Shown here piece after piece: positions 28,363 to 36,552 of a DNA stretch of 52,415 nucleotides. The stretch covers positions 1-52,415 of the forward strand of contig JAGQOY010000025.1 of assembly GCA_020427005.1 (NCBI GenBank). The letters are read 5' to 3'. Position 1 is the first letter of the stretch. Each line of letters opens with the position of its first letter. A model generated the notes under the pieces. The model had not been told where the DNA came from, did not search any database, and saw only the letters and a list, made by a program, of their open reading frames with translations. The DNA comes from Planctomycetales bacterium (GTDB lineage Bacteria; Planctomycetota; Planctomycetia; Pirellulales; Pirellulaceae). The position numbers and the translations under genes were made by a program.

Positions 28363-29778
28363 TCATTGCGAGGCTAGATATCCTAAGATGGCACCAACGA
28401 GCAGGGCAGGGGGGACCGCAATTGCCAAAGTTAGAGCAACGATCATGGCTGAGCTCATGTGTGCAGTAGATTGTCTGGTGGAGACGGGCACTGCCGTTGA
28501 CTCGGGCCAGGGACTGAGGCCGCCCTGAAAGCCACCACTTGAGACATCACTCCCGAGCCCCGGACGTTCAACATTACTCTCGGAGGCTCCTTCGGACGTT
28601 AATCCGGGAGGAAAAACCTGTGATGAAACTGGACTCACTGGAGTAGCTTCCCCCTCACCATCGACCTCCTGTGATGGTTCGCCTTCATCGTAGGATGGGG
28701 GCGGCGGTGCCAACCAGGGCGAACGGTGCATGCCAATCATGACGGAAACTTCTTCGGACGCCCACGGTTCCAATCTTGCCGCTACCTCCGAAGCTTGCTG
28801 AATGCGTTTGCTCATATCCTTTTCCATCATGTCAGCGATGATGTCTACGAAATCCTCAGGGATGTCGGGCACAAATCGCCGTGGATGCATCGGAGTTTCA
28901 TCTACATGCCGACGCAATTTGGAAGACGTATCTCCACCCGGAAATGGGACCTTAGCGCATACTGCGTAGTACAGCGTACCTCCTAAAGAATAGATATCTG
29001 AAGCAGCTTGGATGTCCAATGGTGTCCGAATTTGTTCGGGTGAAATATAGTCAGCGGTCCCAACAATCTTACCGGCCCTTGGGTCATTGATGAGATCATG
29101 AGCAAAGCCGGCCAGTCCGACATCAGAGACTTTGGCGTGGCCCTCAGGTGTAACTAGGACATTCCCTGGCTTGACATCGCGATGAACTAATCCAACTCGA
29201 TGTGCATGCTCAAGACCCAACGCGGCATGCATGATGATCTTGGCGGCCTGGTGAAGAGGTAAAGGACCGCGCGAGCGTACGAGTCGTCGGAGATCCATGC
29301 CCGGAACATATTCGGTTACTAGATAGAGAACCTTTCCATCCTGCCCTGCATCGAAGGCCCGAACCAAATAGGGGCAATCCAGTTTGGCTTGCATTTGGAT
29401 TTCACGAGCAAAGCTATCCTTGGCTTCCTGCGTATGCCGCGACCTAGGCAATACCTTGACTGCGCAAACGCGACCCATTACTTGATGTACTGCCTTGAAG
29501 ACTTGCCCCATCCCGCCTTGTCCAATGAAGTCGGTAATGATGTAGGGACCTAAATTCAAAATCGTACGGCCCGCCAATAATTGTCCAGCTTGATACTCGG
29601 TGATGACCTTTTGCTCGACTAGAATATCGGCGATCTGCCGATCAGGCAGAGGTTTGTTTTCCGATCCATCTGCTTGCTTCTGACGATGGCGGGCCACTCG
29701 GATTGCGTAATCCATTTGCTCGGCCGTCACTCGACCGCTAACAATCGCAGATTTTTGGATTATCGAATCAGGATTCAT
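28363..29778 (-). CDS. Membrane-anchored Ser/Thr protein kinase
   Basis: A 471-aa eukaryote-type kinase. An N-terminal module (residues 15-75, VTAEQMDYAIRVARHRQ to EYQAGQLLAGRT) is typical of planctomycete kinases. The kinase domain has a glycine loop GQGGMG (86-91), VKVL lysine 108, HRDVKPGN (199-206) and DVG in place of DFG (219-221). A Pro/Glu/Ser-rich linker (about 355-440) leads to a single C-terminal helix (MIVALTLAIAVPPALLVGA). The catalytic part is therefore cytoplasmic and tethered by its tail. It shares a 15-bp upstream element with the other kinase of this window, and a PPP phosphatase gene is divergent from it. Confidence 0.92.
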   Translation of the reverse strand: MNPDSIIQKSAIVSGRVTAEQMDYAIRVARHRQKQADGSENKPLPDRQIADILVEQKVITEYQAGQLLAGRTILNLGPYIITDFIGQGGMGQVFKAVHQVMGRVCAVKVLPRSRHTQEAKDSFAREIQMQAKLDCPYLVRAFDAGQDGKVLYLVTEYVPGMDLRRLVRSRGPLPLHQAAKIIMHAALGLEHAHRVGLVHRDVKPGNVLVTPEGHAKVSDVGLAGFAHDLINDPRAGKIVGTADYISPEQIRTPLDIQAASDIYSLGGTLYYAVCAKVPFPGGDTSSKLRRHVDETPMHPRRFVPDIPEDFVDIIADMMEKDMSKRIQQASEVAARLEPWASEEVSVMIGMHRSPWLAPPPPSYDEGEPSQEVDGEGEATPVSPVSSQVFPPGLTSEGASESNVERPGLGSDVSSGGFQGGLSPWPESTAVPVSTRQSTAHMSSAMIVALTLAIAVPPALLVGAILGYLASQ

Positions 29779-29801
29779 GGCGGCGAATTGATGAAATTGT
29801 G

Positions 29802-29814
29802 GGGCAGGGCAGGG
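29802..29814 (+). repeat. Two overlapping GGGCAGGG octamers (KOPS-like)
   Basis: GGGCAGGGCAGGG on the plus strand in a non-coding stretch. The same octamer recurs at 13683, 22653 (next to GGGTAGGG at 22648), 28404, 31893 and 46760 on the plus strand. On the minus strand it recurs at 17351, 36806, 37711, 37716, 39820, 39825, 40894 and 50939. It equals the E. coli KOPS consensus GGGNAGGG. Confidence 0.6.
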
Positions 29815-29961
29815 GGCGCGTTCAAATCCGGAATTTGATACAGATTTTTCTAGTTAAGGTGCAATGTGCATGCCTCAAGTGTACTCTGCTCGTTGGAACA
29901 GGGCCCCAGTTTAGGTACGGAACAGATGGGGGATCTGTGAAAACGAACACCGTTCACTCTA

Positions 29962-29976
29962 TATTTTAGGTCAAAG
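29962..29976 (-). promoter_or_regulatory. 15-bp element shared upstream of both kinase genes (copy 1)
   Basis: Minus-strand CTTTGACCTAAAATA, 184 bp before the kinase start at 29778. An identical 15-mer lies 82 bp before the other kinase start (36,553-36,567). It contains TTTGAC and TAAAAT, which resemble -35 and -10 elements but are too close together to be one promoter. It could be an operator or part of a promoter. Confidence 0.4.
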
Positions 29977-30157
29977 AAACAGCTTGTCGCGTACCTAGAG
30001 GGACGACGAGGAATATAAATGTGGGAGTGATTTTTGCCCCTGTATCGGATCGAGCTTGCCACAACTTCTTTGGTTAACGACAATCGACATCCTGTCAGGC
30101 TGTCCTTGGATGGGCGGATTTTGGGTCGAAGTAATTCTAAATCAATGAGCATCGAGT

Positions 30158-30820
30158 ATGAGTGGACGGTTGATCGCGATTGGAGACATTCACGGCTGCT
30201 CAGACGCATTGCGAGTTCTGTTGAACACGATCCAACCGGAAAGCGACGATACGATTGTGACTCTGGGAGATTATGTCGATCGAGGCCCAAACTCAAAGGA
30301 TGTAATTGAGCAATTGATCGCCTTGAAACAGAAATGTGTGGTAGTGTGCCTTCAAGGCAACCATGAAGAAATGATGTTGCGAGTCGTACGCGATGAAGAA
30401 CCACCATACAACTGGCTTCGTTATGGCGGAGTGGAGACACTGGATTCCTACGGTTTCGTAGGTGACATGAAGTGCATACCGCCAGAACATTTTGCATTCT
30501 TTGACACGATGGCTCCATTTTACGAAAGTGAAGAACATATTTTCTTACACGCGAATTACGATCCGGGACAAGAGCTTGAGAAGCAGACTGAGTTCCATTT
30601 GCGATGGCTAAAACTCACGGAAAGTACGCCTGGGCCACACATGAGTGGAAAACGCGCTGTGGTAGGTCATACCCATGACCGAGGAGGTGAGATCTTTGAC
30701 GTAGGGCACCTCGTGTGCATCGATACATATTGCTACGGCGGTGGTTGGCTGACTGGCCTGGAGGTTCGCACCGGAGAGCTTTGGCAAGTAGACTTCAATG
30801 GCCGACTTAGGAACAGCTGA
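30158..30820 (+). CDS. PPP-family metallophosphatase (Ser/Thr phosphatase type)
   Basis: A 220-aa enzyme with the full PPP metal signature: GDIHG near the N-terminus, GDYVDRG, GNHEE, a later His in FLHANYD and GHTHDRGG. Its length fits bacterial PrpA/PphA-type or ApaH-like phosphatases. It may remove phosphate from proteins or from diadenosine tetraphosphate. Its position opposite a Ser/Thr kinase gene favours a protein phosphatase, but this is inference. It is convergent with the DUF1559 gene, with 23 bp between the stops. Confidence 0.87.
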   Translation: MSGRLIAIGDIHGCSDALRVLLNTIQPESDDTIVTLGDYVDRGPNSKDVIEQLIALKQKCVVVCLQGNHEEMMLRVVRDEEPPYNWLRYGGVETLDSYGFVGDMKCIPPEHFAFFDTMAPFYESEEHIFLHANYDPGQELEKQTEFHLRWLKLTESTPGPHMSGKRAVVGHTHDRGGEIFDVGHLVCIDTYCYGGGWLTGLEVRTGELWQVDFNGRLRNS

Positions 30821-30843
30821 TAGAGTTTTTGCTAGTTTGCTGC

Positions 30844-31770
30844 TTACTCTTGCGTGAAGCCAACCAGATTCACTTCTTCCCCTTGATCTGGAGTCACCAT
30901 TGCCCTTAAAACCGTGGCTGAAATATCGATTGGCAACCAAACCGGTGTGCCATTGGCTAGTACCGCAGTGGCACCATCTGAATATGTACCGCCAATTGAG
31001 TTTTTCCCTTTAGCACACAAGTTTGGATTTAGATTGGGAAACGTTATGTCCAAGGGTTCGTGCCACAGAACCGGCATTGCCGTTTCGACGACCAGCAAAG
31101 TATTCCTCAATCCATCACTGATCTGATCTCTTTTCAATGGACCCGACTTTGGGAAAATAGTGCCCGTTCCTGTTATCAAAACATAACTTGTCTCACCAAT
31201 TGTAGGCCCTCCGCCGCTTGGGGAACGGTAAACATCTGGGCAAGAGTTAGCCAGAAACGAGTTTTCGGTAGAATTCCACGGCAGATCCCACTGGACTCCC
31301 GAGTAAAGTTCTTCCTCACCAAGATAGGGAAGCAATAGAGTTCGCCAACTATGAAGCGGACGTCCCGAACTGTCGACCGTCATGGGCGGGGGATAGGCAT
31401 CATGATCATTCGCATATTGATCCAGAGCACGAGCAATTCTTTGGAGATTTTGCAAACATAGATTCTTGTCGTGCATAGCTCGAATCGTCTGGAGCGAGGG
31501 TGCCAGTAGATAAGCAAACAGACTGACAACCAACATGGCCGAGACACTGATGACAAAGGTCCGAATCAGCGCCCTTTTTACATTCCTTTTGATGGCGTTT
31601 TCAATAGTGATTCGCCTGACGTCAACCTCGGCCAGCTGCACCTCACCCATTGACGGGGCACCGACTTGAATGTCCTTTCCGCAGCCTACACATGGACCTA
31701 TTTTCCCAATATAGGAATCGTCCACCAGTGTTTTCTTGAAGCAGTACGGACATGTAAACTGAAACGGCAT
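30844..31770 (-). CDS. DUF1559 pseudopilin-like protein with N-terminal zinc ribbon
   Basis: A 308-aa protein. Residues 5-35 hold a four-cysteine zinc ribbon (CPYC...CVGCG). A membrane helix follows at about residues 72-92 (FVISVSAMLVVSLFAYLLA), then a pilin-like helix (CLQNLQRIARALDQYANDHDAYPPP). The rest is the DUF1559 domain: SWRTLLLPYLGEEELY, then the C-terminal DGATAVLANGTPVWLP. DUF1559 proteins are very abundant in Planctomycetes and are treated as pseudopilin-like. The cytosolic zinc ribbon in front of the helix is less common than the classic prepilin leader, which is absent here. Confidence 0.87.
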   Translation of the reverse strand: MPFQFTCPYCFKKTLVDDSYIGKIGPCVGCGKDIQVGAPSMGEVQLAEVDVRRITIENAIKRNVKRALIRTFVISVSAMLVVSLFAYLLAPSLQTIRAMHDKNLCLQNLQRIARALDQYANDHDAYPPPMTVDSSGRPLHSWRTLLLPYLGEEELYSGVQWDLPWNSTENSFLANSCPDVYRSPSGGGPTIGETSYVLITGTGTIFPKSGPLKRDQISDGLRNTLLVVETAMPVLWHEPLDITFPNLNPNLCAKGKNSIGGTYSDGATAVLANGTPVWLPIDISATVLRAMVTPDQGEEVNLVGFTQE

Positions 31771-31892
31771 GACTATCGTCGAATTGAGAATAGTTAGAAT
31801 CTTACATAACGGTTCTTCATGTTATCACAAACTGGGTAGTTTCGTTTAGCAGGCTGGGCGAGAAAATATTTGCCTGACATTTGGGCGGGCTA

Positions 31893-31900
31893 GGGCAGGG
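31893..31900 (+). repeat. GGGCAGGG octamer (KOPS-like)
   Basis: Non-coding plus-strand copy just upstream of dtd, merging into its ribosome binding site region (GAGAGGAGG). It is the last plus-strand copy before the candidate dif site at 34,384. Confidence 0.5.
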
Positions 31901-31917
31901 GAGAGGAGGTTTCTGGA

Positions 31918-32367
31918 ATGCGAGCTGTCGTGCAAAGGGTGAGTCATGCGGCCGTGAGTGTCGGCGATGATTGTGTAGGTCATATCGACGTTGGATTAGC
32001 TGTGTTATTGGGGGTTGAGCAGGGAGATGACCTGCAAGATGTGGAATACTTGGTCGCCAAAACTATCGGGCTACGAATTTTTGAGGACGGTAACGGAAAA
32101 ATGAACCTCTCGGTATGCGAAGTTGGTGGAAGCGTTCTAGCTATCAGTCAGTTCACCCTATTTGGGGACGTGCGTCGAGGTAAACGTCCCAGCTTTACGC
32201 AGGCGGCACCTCCGGAGATCGCCAATCGTTTGTACGAACAATACTGCCTAGATGTGCGTTCGCATGGCATTACTGTCGCCACCGGTCGGTTTCAAGCGGA
32301 TATGCAAGTCTCTTTGACCAACGATGGTCCAGTAACAATTCTGCTTGATAGTCGCCGTCTGTTCTGA
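31918..32367 (+). CDS. dtd: D-aminoacyl-tRNA deacylase
   Basis: A 149-aa DTD of normal length. It removes D-amino acids (and glycine mischarged on tRNA-Ala) from tRNA. The catalytic blocks SQFTLFGD (with RGKRPSF after it) and NDGPVTILLDS at the C-terminus are both present, as is the N-terminal MRAVVQRVSHAAV. A strong ribosome binding site, GAGGAGG, lies 8 bases before the ATG. It stands alone between oppositely oriented genes. Confidence 0.97.
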   Translation: MRAVVQRVSHAAVSVGDDCVGHIDVGLAVLLGVEQGDDLQDVEYLVAKTIGLRIFEDGNGKMNLSVCEVGGSVLAISQFTLFGDVRRGKRPSFTQAAPPEIANRLYEQYCLDVRSHGITVATGRFQADMQVSLTNDGPVTILLDSRRLF

Positions 32368-32401
32368 AGCCGTAGACTTGACTCTGAGTTTCAATATCTA
32401 A

Positions 32402-33202
32402 CTACCGTACCCAGTTTTGTCCGCGCTCAATCACCAATTGAATCAGCTCTCGAGCCGTGTGCGGAACATCCGGATTCTGGGGCCCGAATCGGGCCATAAA
32501 GCCTGCGTCCTGATATACCAGAAAGCAGATCAAGAGCAGCTTGGTGTAGGTCACGTAATTGGCCCAGCGATTGTTACCCCAAAGCTTGACTGCGGTACCG
32601 TATGACTTCTTAAATTTGTACTGCCCACCTTTGAATTCGACTGACCATATTTCATCCAGAATCAGATGACTCATAAATCCTAGGACGACAGCACCGGACT
32701 TAAATAGCCGTATGCTGATGTCATCGGTGGACATTACAAGAAACGCGAACAAGCCAGCAATAGCCGCGGCCGGCAGTGAATGCCACATACCTCGATGTAC
32801 TGTGTAGCGACGGAAGACCTCGGCCACTACGAAGCGCACAAAGACGTAAATCAAGCCAGCTGCCAAGACCATCCACTCGTGACTCAGTCCTAGTCTTTGA
32901 AATCTCTCGACCATGAGCATAGGTACGACCGCTGCGCCTAGCGTCGTAGCCTCACGCAATGGTCGTCCAGAATCGCTATCGAGATCGGGTAGCATCCCGC
33001 TAAGACTACATAATCCTCCGGCCACTAAGCAGGTAGCATCTGGCATGCCGGATTGATAACCAGCGACGGCGTACACGGCGCCGGTGATCGTACTGACGGT
33101 CATATGAGTTCGAAAGTCAGCCACCGAGTTTTCTCTCCAAATGAAAGTTGTGACAAACACAACTCCACTGTAGAGAATTATGAGCAGTAGATTAAAGACC
33201 AA
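32402..33202 (-). CDS. Membrane-bound metal-dependent hydrolase (DUF457/YbcI-like)
   Basis: A 266-aa protein with about five to six membrane segments. The family mark is an acidic metal site after a small-residue helix: SGMLPDLDSDSGRPLRE. Histidines that could complete the site are in RYTVHRGMWHSLPAA and in GFMSHLILDEIWSVEF. Family members are called metal-dependent hydrolases from these conserved H/D residues, but the substrate is unknown. It is convergent with dtd (34 bp between the stops) and divergent from the CvpA-like gene. Confidence 0.82.
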   Translation of the reverse strand: MVFNLLLIILYSGVVFVTTFIWRENSVADFRTHMTVSTITGAVYAVAGYQSGMPDATCLVAGGLCSLSGMLPDLDSDSGRPLREATTLGAAVVPMLMVERFQRLGLSHEWMVLAAGLIYVFVRFVVAEVFRRYTVHRGMWHSLPAAAIAGLFAFLVMSTDDISIRLFKSGAVVLGFMSHLILDEIWSVEFKGGQYKFKKSYGTAVKLWGNNRWANYVTYTKLLLICFLVYQDAGFMARFGPQNPDVPHTARELIQLVIERGQNWVR

Positions 33203-33330
33203 AACAGAGCAGGGGGGGAATCCGGTTTTTCGTTGCTAGCAAACGCTGTTCGCGACAGAATTCGATCTTCGCTTGCGGAAAAATTTCTGCTAGAGTCCCC
33301 TTCTCTGTTTCATGTGAAAGGACTACGGGC

Positions 33331-34293
33331 GTGCAAGCATACGATCTGGTCATGTTGATAGTTATCGGCATGTCAACAATTTTTGGAGCTATCAAAGGGT
33401 TTGCATGGCAAGTCGCGTCGATAGCATCCGTTGTACTCAGTTATGTCGTTGCCTATCGTTTTCGATTTGATGTCGCTCAAATGATCAAGGCTACTCCTCC
33501 CTGGAATCAATTCTTGGCAATGCTGATTTTGTTCATGGGAACGAGCTTTGTAATTTGGGTTCTGTTCAGACTATTTAGTGGACTAATTGATCGCGTGAAG
33601 CTCAAGGAATTCGATCGACACCTTGGTGCGGCCTTCGGACTTTCCAAAGGTCTTATCTACTGCTTGTTGATTACCATGTTCGCGATGAGCTTGCTGGGTC
33701 CAAACCAACAAGCCGCCATCTGTAATTCGCGCAGTGGATATTATATTGCGAGTGCGCTTGATCATGGCTTAGGAGTTTTACCGCGAGAGATCCACGATGT
33801 GGTCGGACCGTATCTCACGGACCTTGATAACAAACTCAAGAACGGACAAAACGGAAACTTGGCCGAAAACAACACCACCGGTTCCAATTGGAACACTCAA
33901 GCCACAAGCACACAAGATTTGGGTTCGCCGTCGATTAATGTGCCAGCTTTGACCCAAGCCGCTGGGCAGCTTATTGATTCGGTACTTCCTAACAACTCGG
34001 TAGGCGGCCCGCAACAACTGAACTTTCCGCCATTGCCATCGAGCTCCAATTGGAATCTAGATTCTTCCTGGGGAACGGGCACAAGTAACATTATCCCACA
34101 GCCAAATCTTCAACCATCAAATCTTCAGCTTCCAGCAACTGATTTTGGACGCACGAGCAGCGCAAACAATTTGCTGCCACCGTTGAACAACGCAAATTCC
34201 ACCAACAGCAGTCTATTGCCCAGCGGAAACGATACAGGATACAGTGCTGGAGCCAATTCGGGCTGGATACCCACTCCGATCTTACCTAGGTAG
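33331..34293 (+). CDS. CvpA-like membrane protein with long low-complexity tail
   Basis: A 320-aa protein starting at GTG 33331. Residues 1-130 contain the four membrane helices of the CvpA family (MLIVIGMSTIFGAIKGFAWQ, then ASIASVVLSYVV, a third helix, and KGLIYCLLITMFAMS). From about residue 165 the protein is a tail of 150 residues rich in Asn, Ser, Pro, Gln and Thr, not typical for CvpA (usual length 160-180 aa). CvpA proteins are linked to colicin V production, envelope stability and biofilm. It is convergent with accA; the candidate dif site lies in the gap. Confidence 0.85.
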   Translation: MQAYDLVMLIVIGMSTIFGAIKGFAWQVASIASVVLSYVVAYRFRFDVAQMIKATPPWNQFLAMLILFMGTSFVIWVLFRLFSGLIDRVKLKEFDRHLGAAFGLSKGLIYCLLITMFAMSLLGPNQQAAICNSRSGYYIASALDHGLGVLPREIHDVVGPYLTDLDNKLKNGQNGNLAENNTTGSNWNTQATSTQDLGSPSINVPALTQAAGQLIDSVLPNNSVGGPQQLNFPPLPSSSNWNLDSSWGTGTSNIIPQPNLQPSNLQLPATDFGRTSSANNLLPPLNNANSTNSSLLPSGNDTGYSAGANSGWIPTPILPR

Positions 34294-34383
34294 GGAATTG
34301 ATTGGACAAGCAAGCGTGCGGAATAGCTGGAAACACCTGAAAAACACGCGAACTTCATTTTCCCAGGGAAAACCTACTCCCAA

Positions 34384-34411
34384 ACCGAACATAAGAAACA
34401 TTATCGGACGT
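34384..34411 (-). other. dif: Candidate chromosomal dif site (XerCD recombination site)
   Basis: Read on the minus strand, a 28-bp sequence consists of an 11-bp arm ACGTCCGATAA, a 6-bp spacer TGTTTC and an 11-bp arm TTATGTTCGGT. By my hand alignment it matches E. coli dif at 18 of 28 positions, with an uninterrupted ATAATGT and TTATGTT around the centre. It also matches B. subtilis dif at 18 of 28. The inner ATAA-6-TTAT spacing is exactly that of dif. It lies between convergent genes, and GGGNAGGG octamers on both sides point toward it. This is a prediction from sequence and context only. Confidence 0.55.
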
Positions 34412-34521
34412 TGCTACTAGCTCAATTTCGCTTCGACTAAACTTACTTTGCGATCGCGTAAATGGTCGATTGGCTCAGAACTGAAAAGTAAATCGACCCG
34501 AGAAGTTCACGCCGCCAAACC

Positions 34522-35514
34522 TTAAACAGCGGTTCCGTTTTCAACCGGCTGAGAGTCTTGTTGATCGAGAAACACGCCCATCCGCCGAAACTTCTCGTAG
34601 CGTTGTTCCAATATGTTCTCGATGGGCTGCGAAGTTAAGCGCGCCAGATTGCGAACAAGATAACTCTTCAATTTGGCCGCCATCTGATGATGATCCCTGT
34701 GAGCGCCACCCAGCGGCTCTTCAATTACATCATCGATCACATTTAGCTCCCGCAAGTGTTCGGATGTGAACTTGAGAGCATCTGCGGCCTTTGGAGCGTG
34801 CTGATGACTTTTCCATAGAATGCCCGCACAACCTTCAGGGCTGATCACTGAATAGTACGCAAACTGCAAAACTGCGATACGATCGCCAACACCGATCCCA
34901 AGCGCACCACCGGACCCTCCTTCACCAATTACTATACATATGATGGGCGTCCGCAGCTGGCTCATTTGAAACATACTTTCGGCGATCACTTGAGCCTGGC
35001 CGCGTTCTTCAGCTCCCACACCCGGGTAAGCACCGGGCGTATCAATGAAACAGATAATCGGCAAACCGTATTTCTCTGCCATCTGCATTTTGCTCATCGC
35101 CTTGCGGTAGCCTTCTGGGTGCGCACAGCCAAAATTGCAGTTGGTTCGTTCCTTGTATGTTCTTCCCTTCTGATGGCCAACCACCATCACTTTGTACTGA
35201 TCGATTTTGGCGAATCCTGCGAGCACGGCCCGATCGTCCCCAAAATGTTTGTCACCATGCAACTCGACAAATTCGTCGAATGCGAGATTGAGATAATCAC
35301 GCGTATAAGGTCGATCTTTATGTCGTGAGACTTGCACAATCTGCCAGGGCGTTAATTGTGAATAGATTCGATGCGTAACCTCATTCCATCGCTTTCGAAG
35401 TGTGATCAGTTCTGCTTCCGAGGCTTCGTTCTGCGGTTGCTGCTGTAATTGACGAATGGCCATCTCAACCTCCAGCATCGGTTGTTCAAAGTCTAGGCCG
35501 GTCGGTGTATCCAT
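34522..35514 (-). CDS. accA: Acetyl-CoA carboxylase carboxyltransferase subunit alpha
   Basis: A 330-aa AccA of normal length. Together with AccD it transfers the carboxyl group from biotin to acetyl-CoA to give malonyl-CoA. Family blocks are LDFEQPMLEVE at the N-terminus, RPYTRDYLNLAFDEFVELHGDK, GHQKGRTYKE, FIDTPGAYPGVGAEERGQ, GEGGSGGALGIGVGD and SPEGCAGILWK. It stands apart from other fatty acid genes, 63 bp downstream of a Ser/Thr kinase gene on the same strand, so both may share a transcript. Confidence 0.97.
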   Translation of the reverse strand: MDTPTGLDFEQPMLEVEMAIRQLQQQPQNEASEAELITLRKRWNEVTHRIYSQLTPWQIVQVSRHKDRPYTRDYLNLAFDEFVELHGDKHFGDDRAVLAGFAKIDQYKVMVVGHQKGRTYKERTNCNFGCAHPEGYRKAMSKMQMAEKYGLPIICFIDTPGAYPGVGAEERGQAQVIAESMFQMSQLRTPIICIVIGEGGSGGALGIGVGDRIAVLQFAYYSVISPEGCAGILWKSHQHAPKAADALKFTSEHLRELNVIDDVIEEPLGGAHRDHHQMAAKLKSYLVRNLARLTSQPIENILEQRYEKFRRMGVFLDQQDSQPVENGTAV

Positions 35515-35577
35515 GCGGGCTGTGCTCTCTCAATTAATTAATGCGACTGTCAAAAATTGCTGTCTACAGAAGGAGAA

Positions 35578-36471
35578 TTACATGCGTCCCGCCGTTGGAA
35601 ACTCATCAAAGATACTGGTCTCAGGCGGTTGAGGCTGCTTGCGAAAGAGTCGGATGGCACGGATGGTCGTTGCTAGCCCCGTCATGGTTTCGGGACGATC
35701 TTCGGGCTTCTTACTCAGCATGCTACGAATAATGTTTGCAAAATCGGGATTGACATTATCATTGGCAACCATCGGATTTGGAATGGGGGCCGAAATGTGC
35801 TTGTTGAGTAGATCGTTGGGATTTTCCCCAGTGAATGGAGGCTTCCCCGTGACCATCTCATAGAACACACATCCCAAGCTATAAATATCGGTTCGACCAT
35901 CGAGATAACCGCCACGTATTTGTTCTGGTGACATATAACTTCGAGTGCCTTGACACTTGGACTTGCCACCGAAGATCTTGGCGATCCCTTTCTTAATTTT
36001 CTGGCTAATAGTGAAGTCGATTAGCTTCACTTCACCGGTACGACTACACAGAAAGTTGTCGGGCTTTACATCACAATGCACGAAGCCTTTGGAATGCATA
36101 TGCCCCAGGCCTTCGAGGCACTGGACGAGAATTTTGTCAAGCATAAACGCTATTGAATCAGGACCTCGGCGCAGTGCCTGCTTCATATTGAGTTCGCTAA
36201 ACAACTCCAAAACCAGGAACGGGCTCGAGCCCGAAAGAATGAGCTCAAACATCTTAATCACATTGGGATGTTCCATCTTGTTGGCAATACTGAATTCATT
36301 GCGCAGGAAGGACAATTCCGCTTTGTTCTCTCGGAAATCTTCACGCAAGACCTTGAGCGCAAAACGGCCCTGGGATTCAGCCTCAATCGCCTCCCATACC
36401 TGACATGAGTTGCCTACTCGTATCAAACGCGCCAAGCGATAGGGACCGAGGAAATTTTTTATGTTGGTCAT
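35578..36471 (-). CDS. Ser/Thr protein kinase with atypical motifs
   Basis: A 297-aa protein that is almost only a kinase domain, with no membrane helix. The ATP lysine is in FALKVL (Lys40) and the catalytic loop is HCDVKPDN (132-139), so Cys replaces the usual Arg. The metal-binding motif is DFT instead of DFG (152-154). The glycine loop reads RVGNSCQVW and lacks the usual three glycines. YMSPEQIRGG and DIYSLGCVFYEMVTGKPPF are normal. It is a non-RD kinase and probably needs no activation-loop phosphorylation. Whether it is active is uncertain. It lies upstream of accA. Confidence 0.87.
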   Translation of the reverse strand: MTNIKNFLGPYRLARLIRVGNSCQVWEAIEAESQGRFALKVLREDFRENKAELSFLRNEFSIANKMEHPNVIKMFELILSGSSPFLVLELFSELNMKQALRRGPDSIAFMLDKILVQCLEGLGHMHSKGFVHCDVKPDNFLCSRTGEVKLIDFTISQKIKKGIAKIFGGKSKCQGTRSYMSPEQIRGGYLDGRTDIYSLGCVFYEMVTGKPPFTGENPNDLLNKHISAPIPNPMVANDNVNPDFANIIRSMLSKKPEDRPETMTGLATTIRAIRLFRKQPQPPETSIFDEFPTAGRM

Positions 36472-36552
36472 TAATTGCCCTGGTATTCAGGCTCTGAGAT
36501 AAGATGTTTTTGCAGCGGTTGAACAACTAAGCTGCCAGCTGTGCAGCCCTTC

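Larger units (their letters stand above)
29779..30157. other. Divergent intergenic region kinase / PPP phosphatase
   Basis: About 380 bp that must carry promoters for both a kinase gene and a phosphatase gene. It contains two overlapping GGGCAGGG octamers at 29,802-29,814, 23 bp before the kinase start, and the 15-bp element at 29,962-29,976 also found upstream of the second kinase gene. No small gene is convincing here. Confidence 0.5.

Noticed and set aside
31788..31830. A second dif-like candidate with TTATGTAAGAT on the minus strand in the gap before dtd
   Set aside because: The CAT/ATG half-sites are 11 bp apart instead of 10 and the left arm fits poorly. The last plus-strand octamer lies on its far side. 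The 34,384 site is better in arms, spacer and position.
31847..31856. TAGCAGGCTG, the same ten bases as the MITE end
   Set aside because: No inverted partner or inner repeat lies nearby; ten bases alone are not enough to claim another copy.
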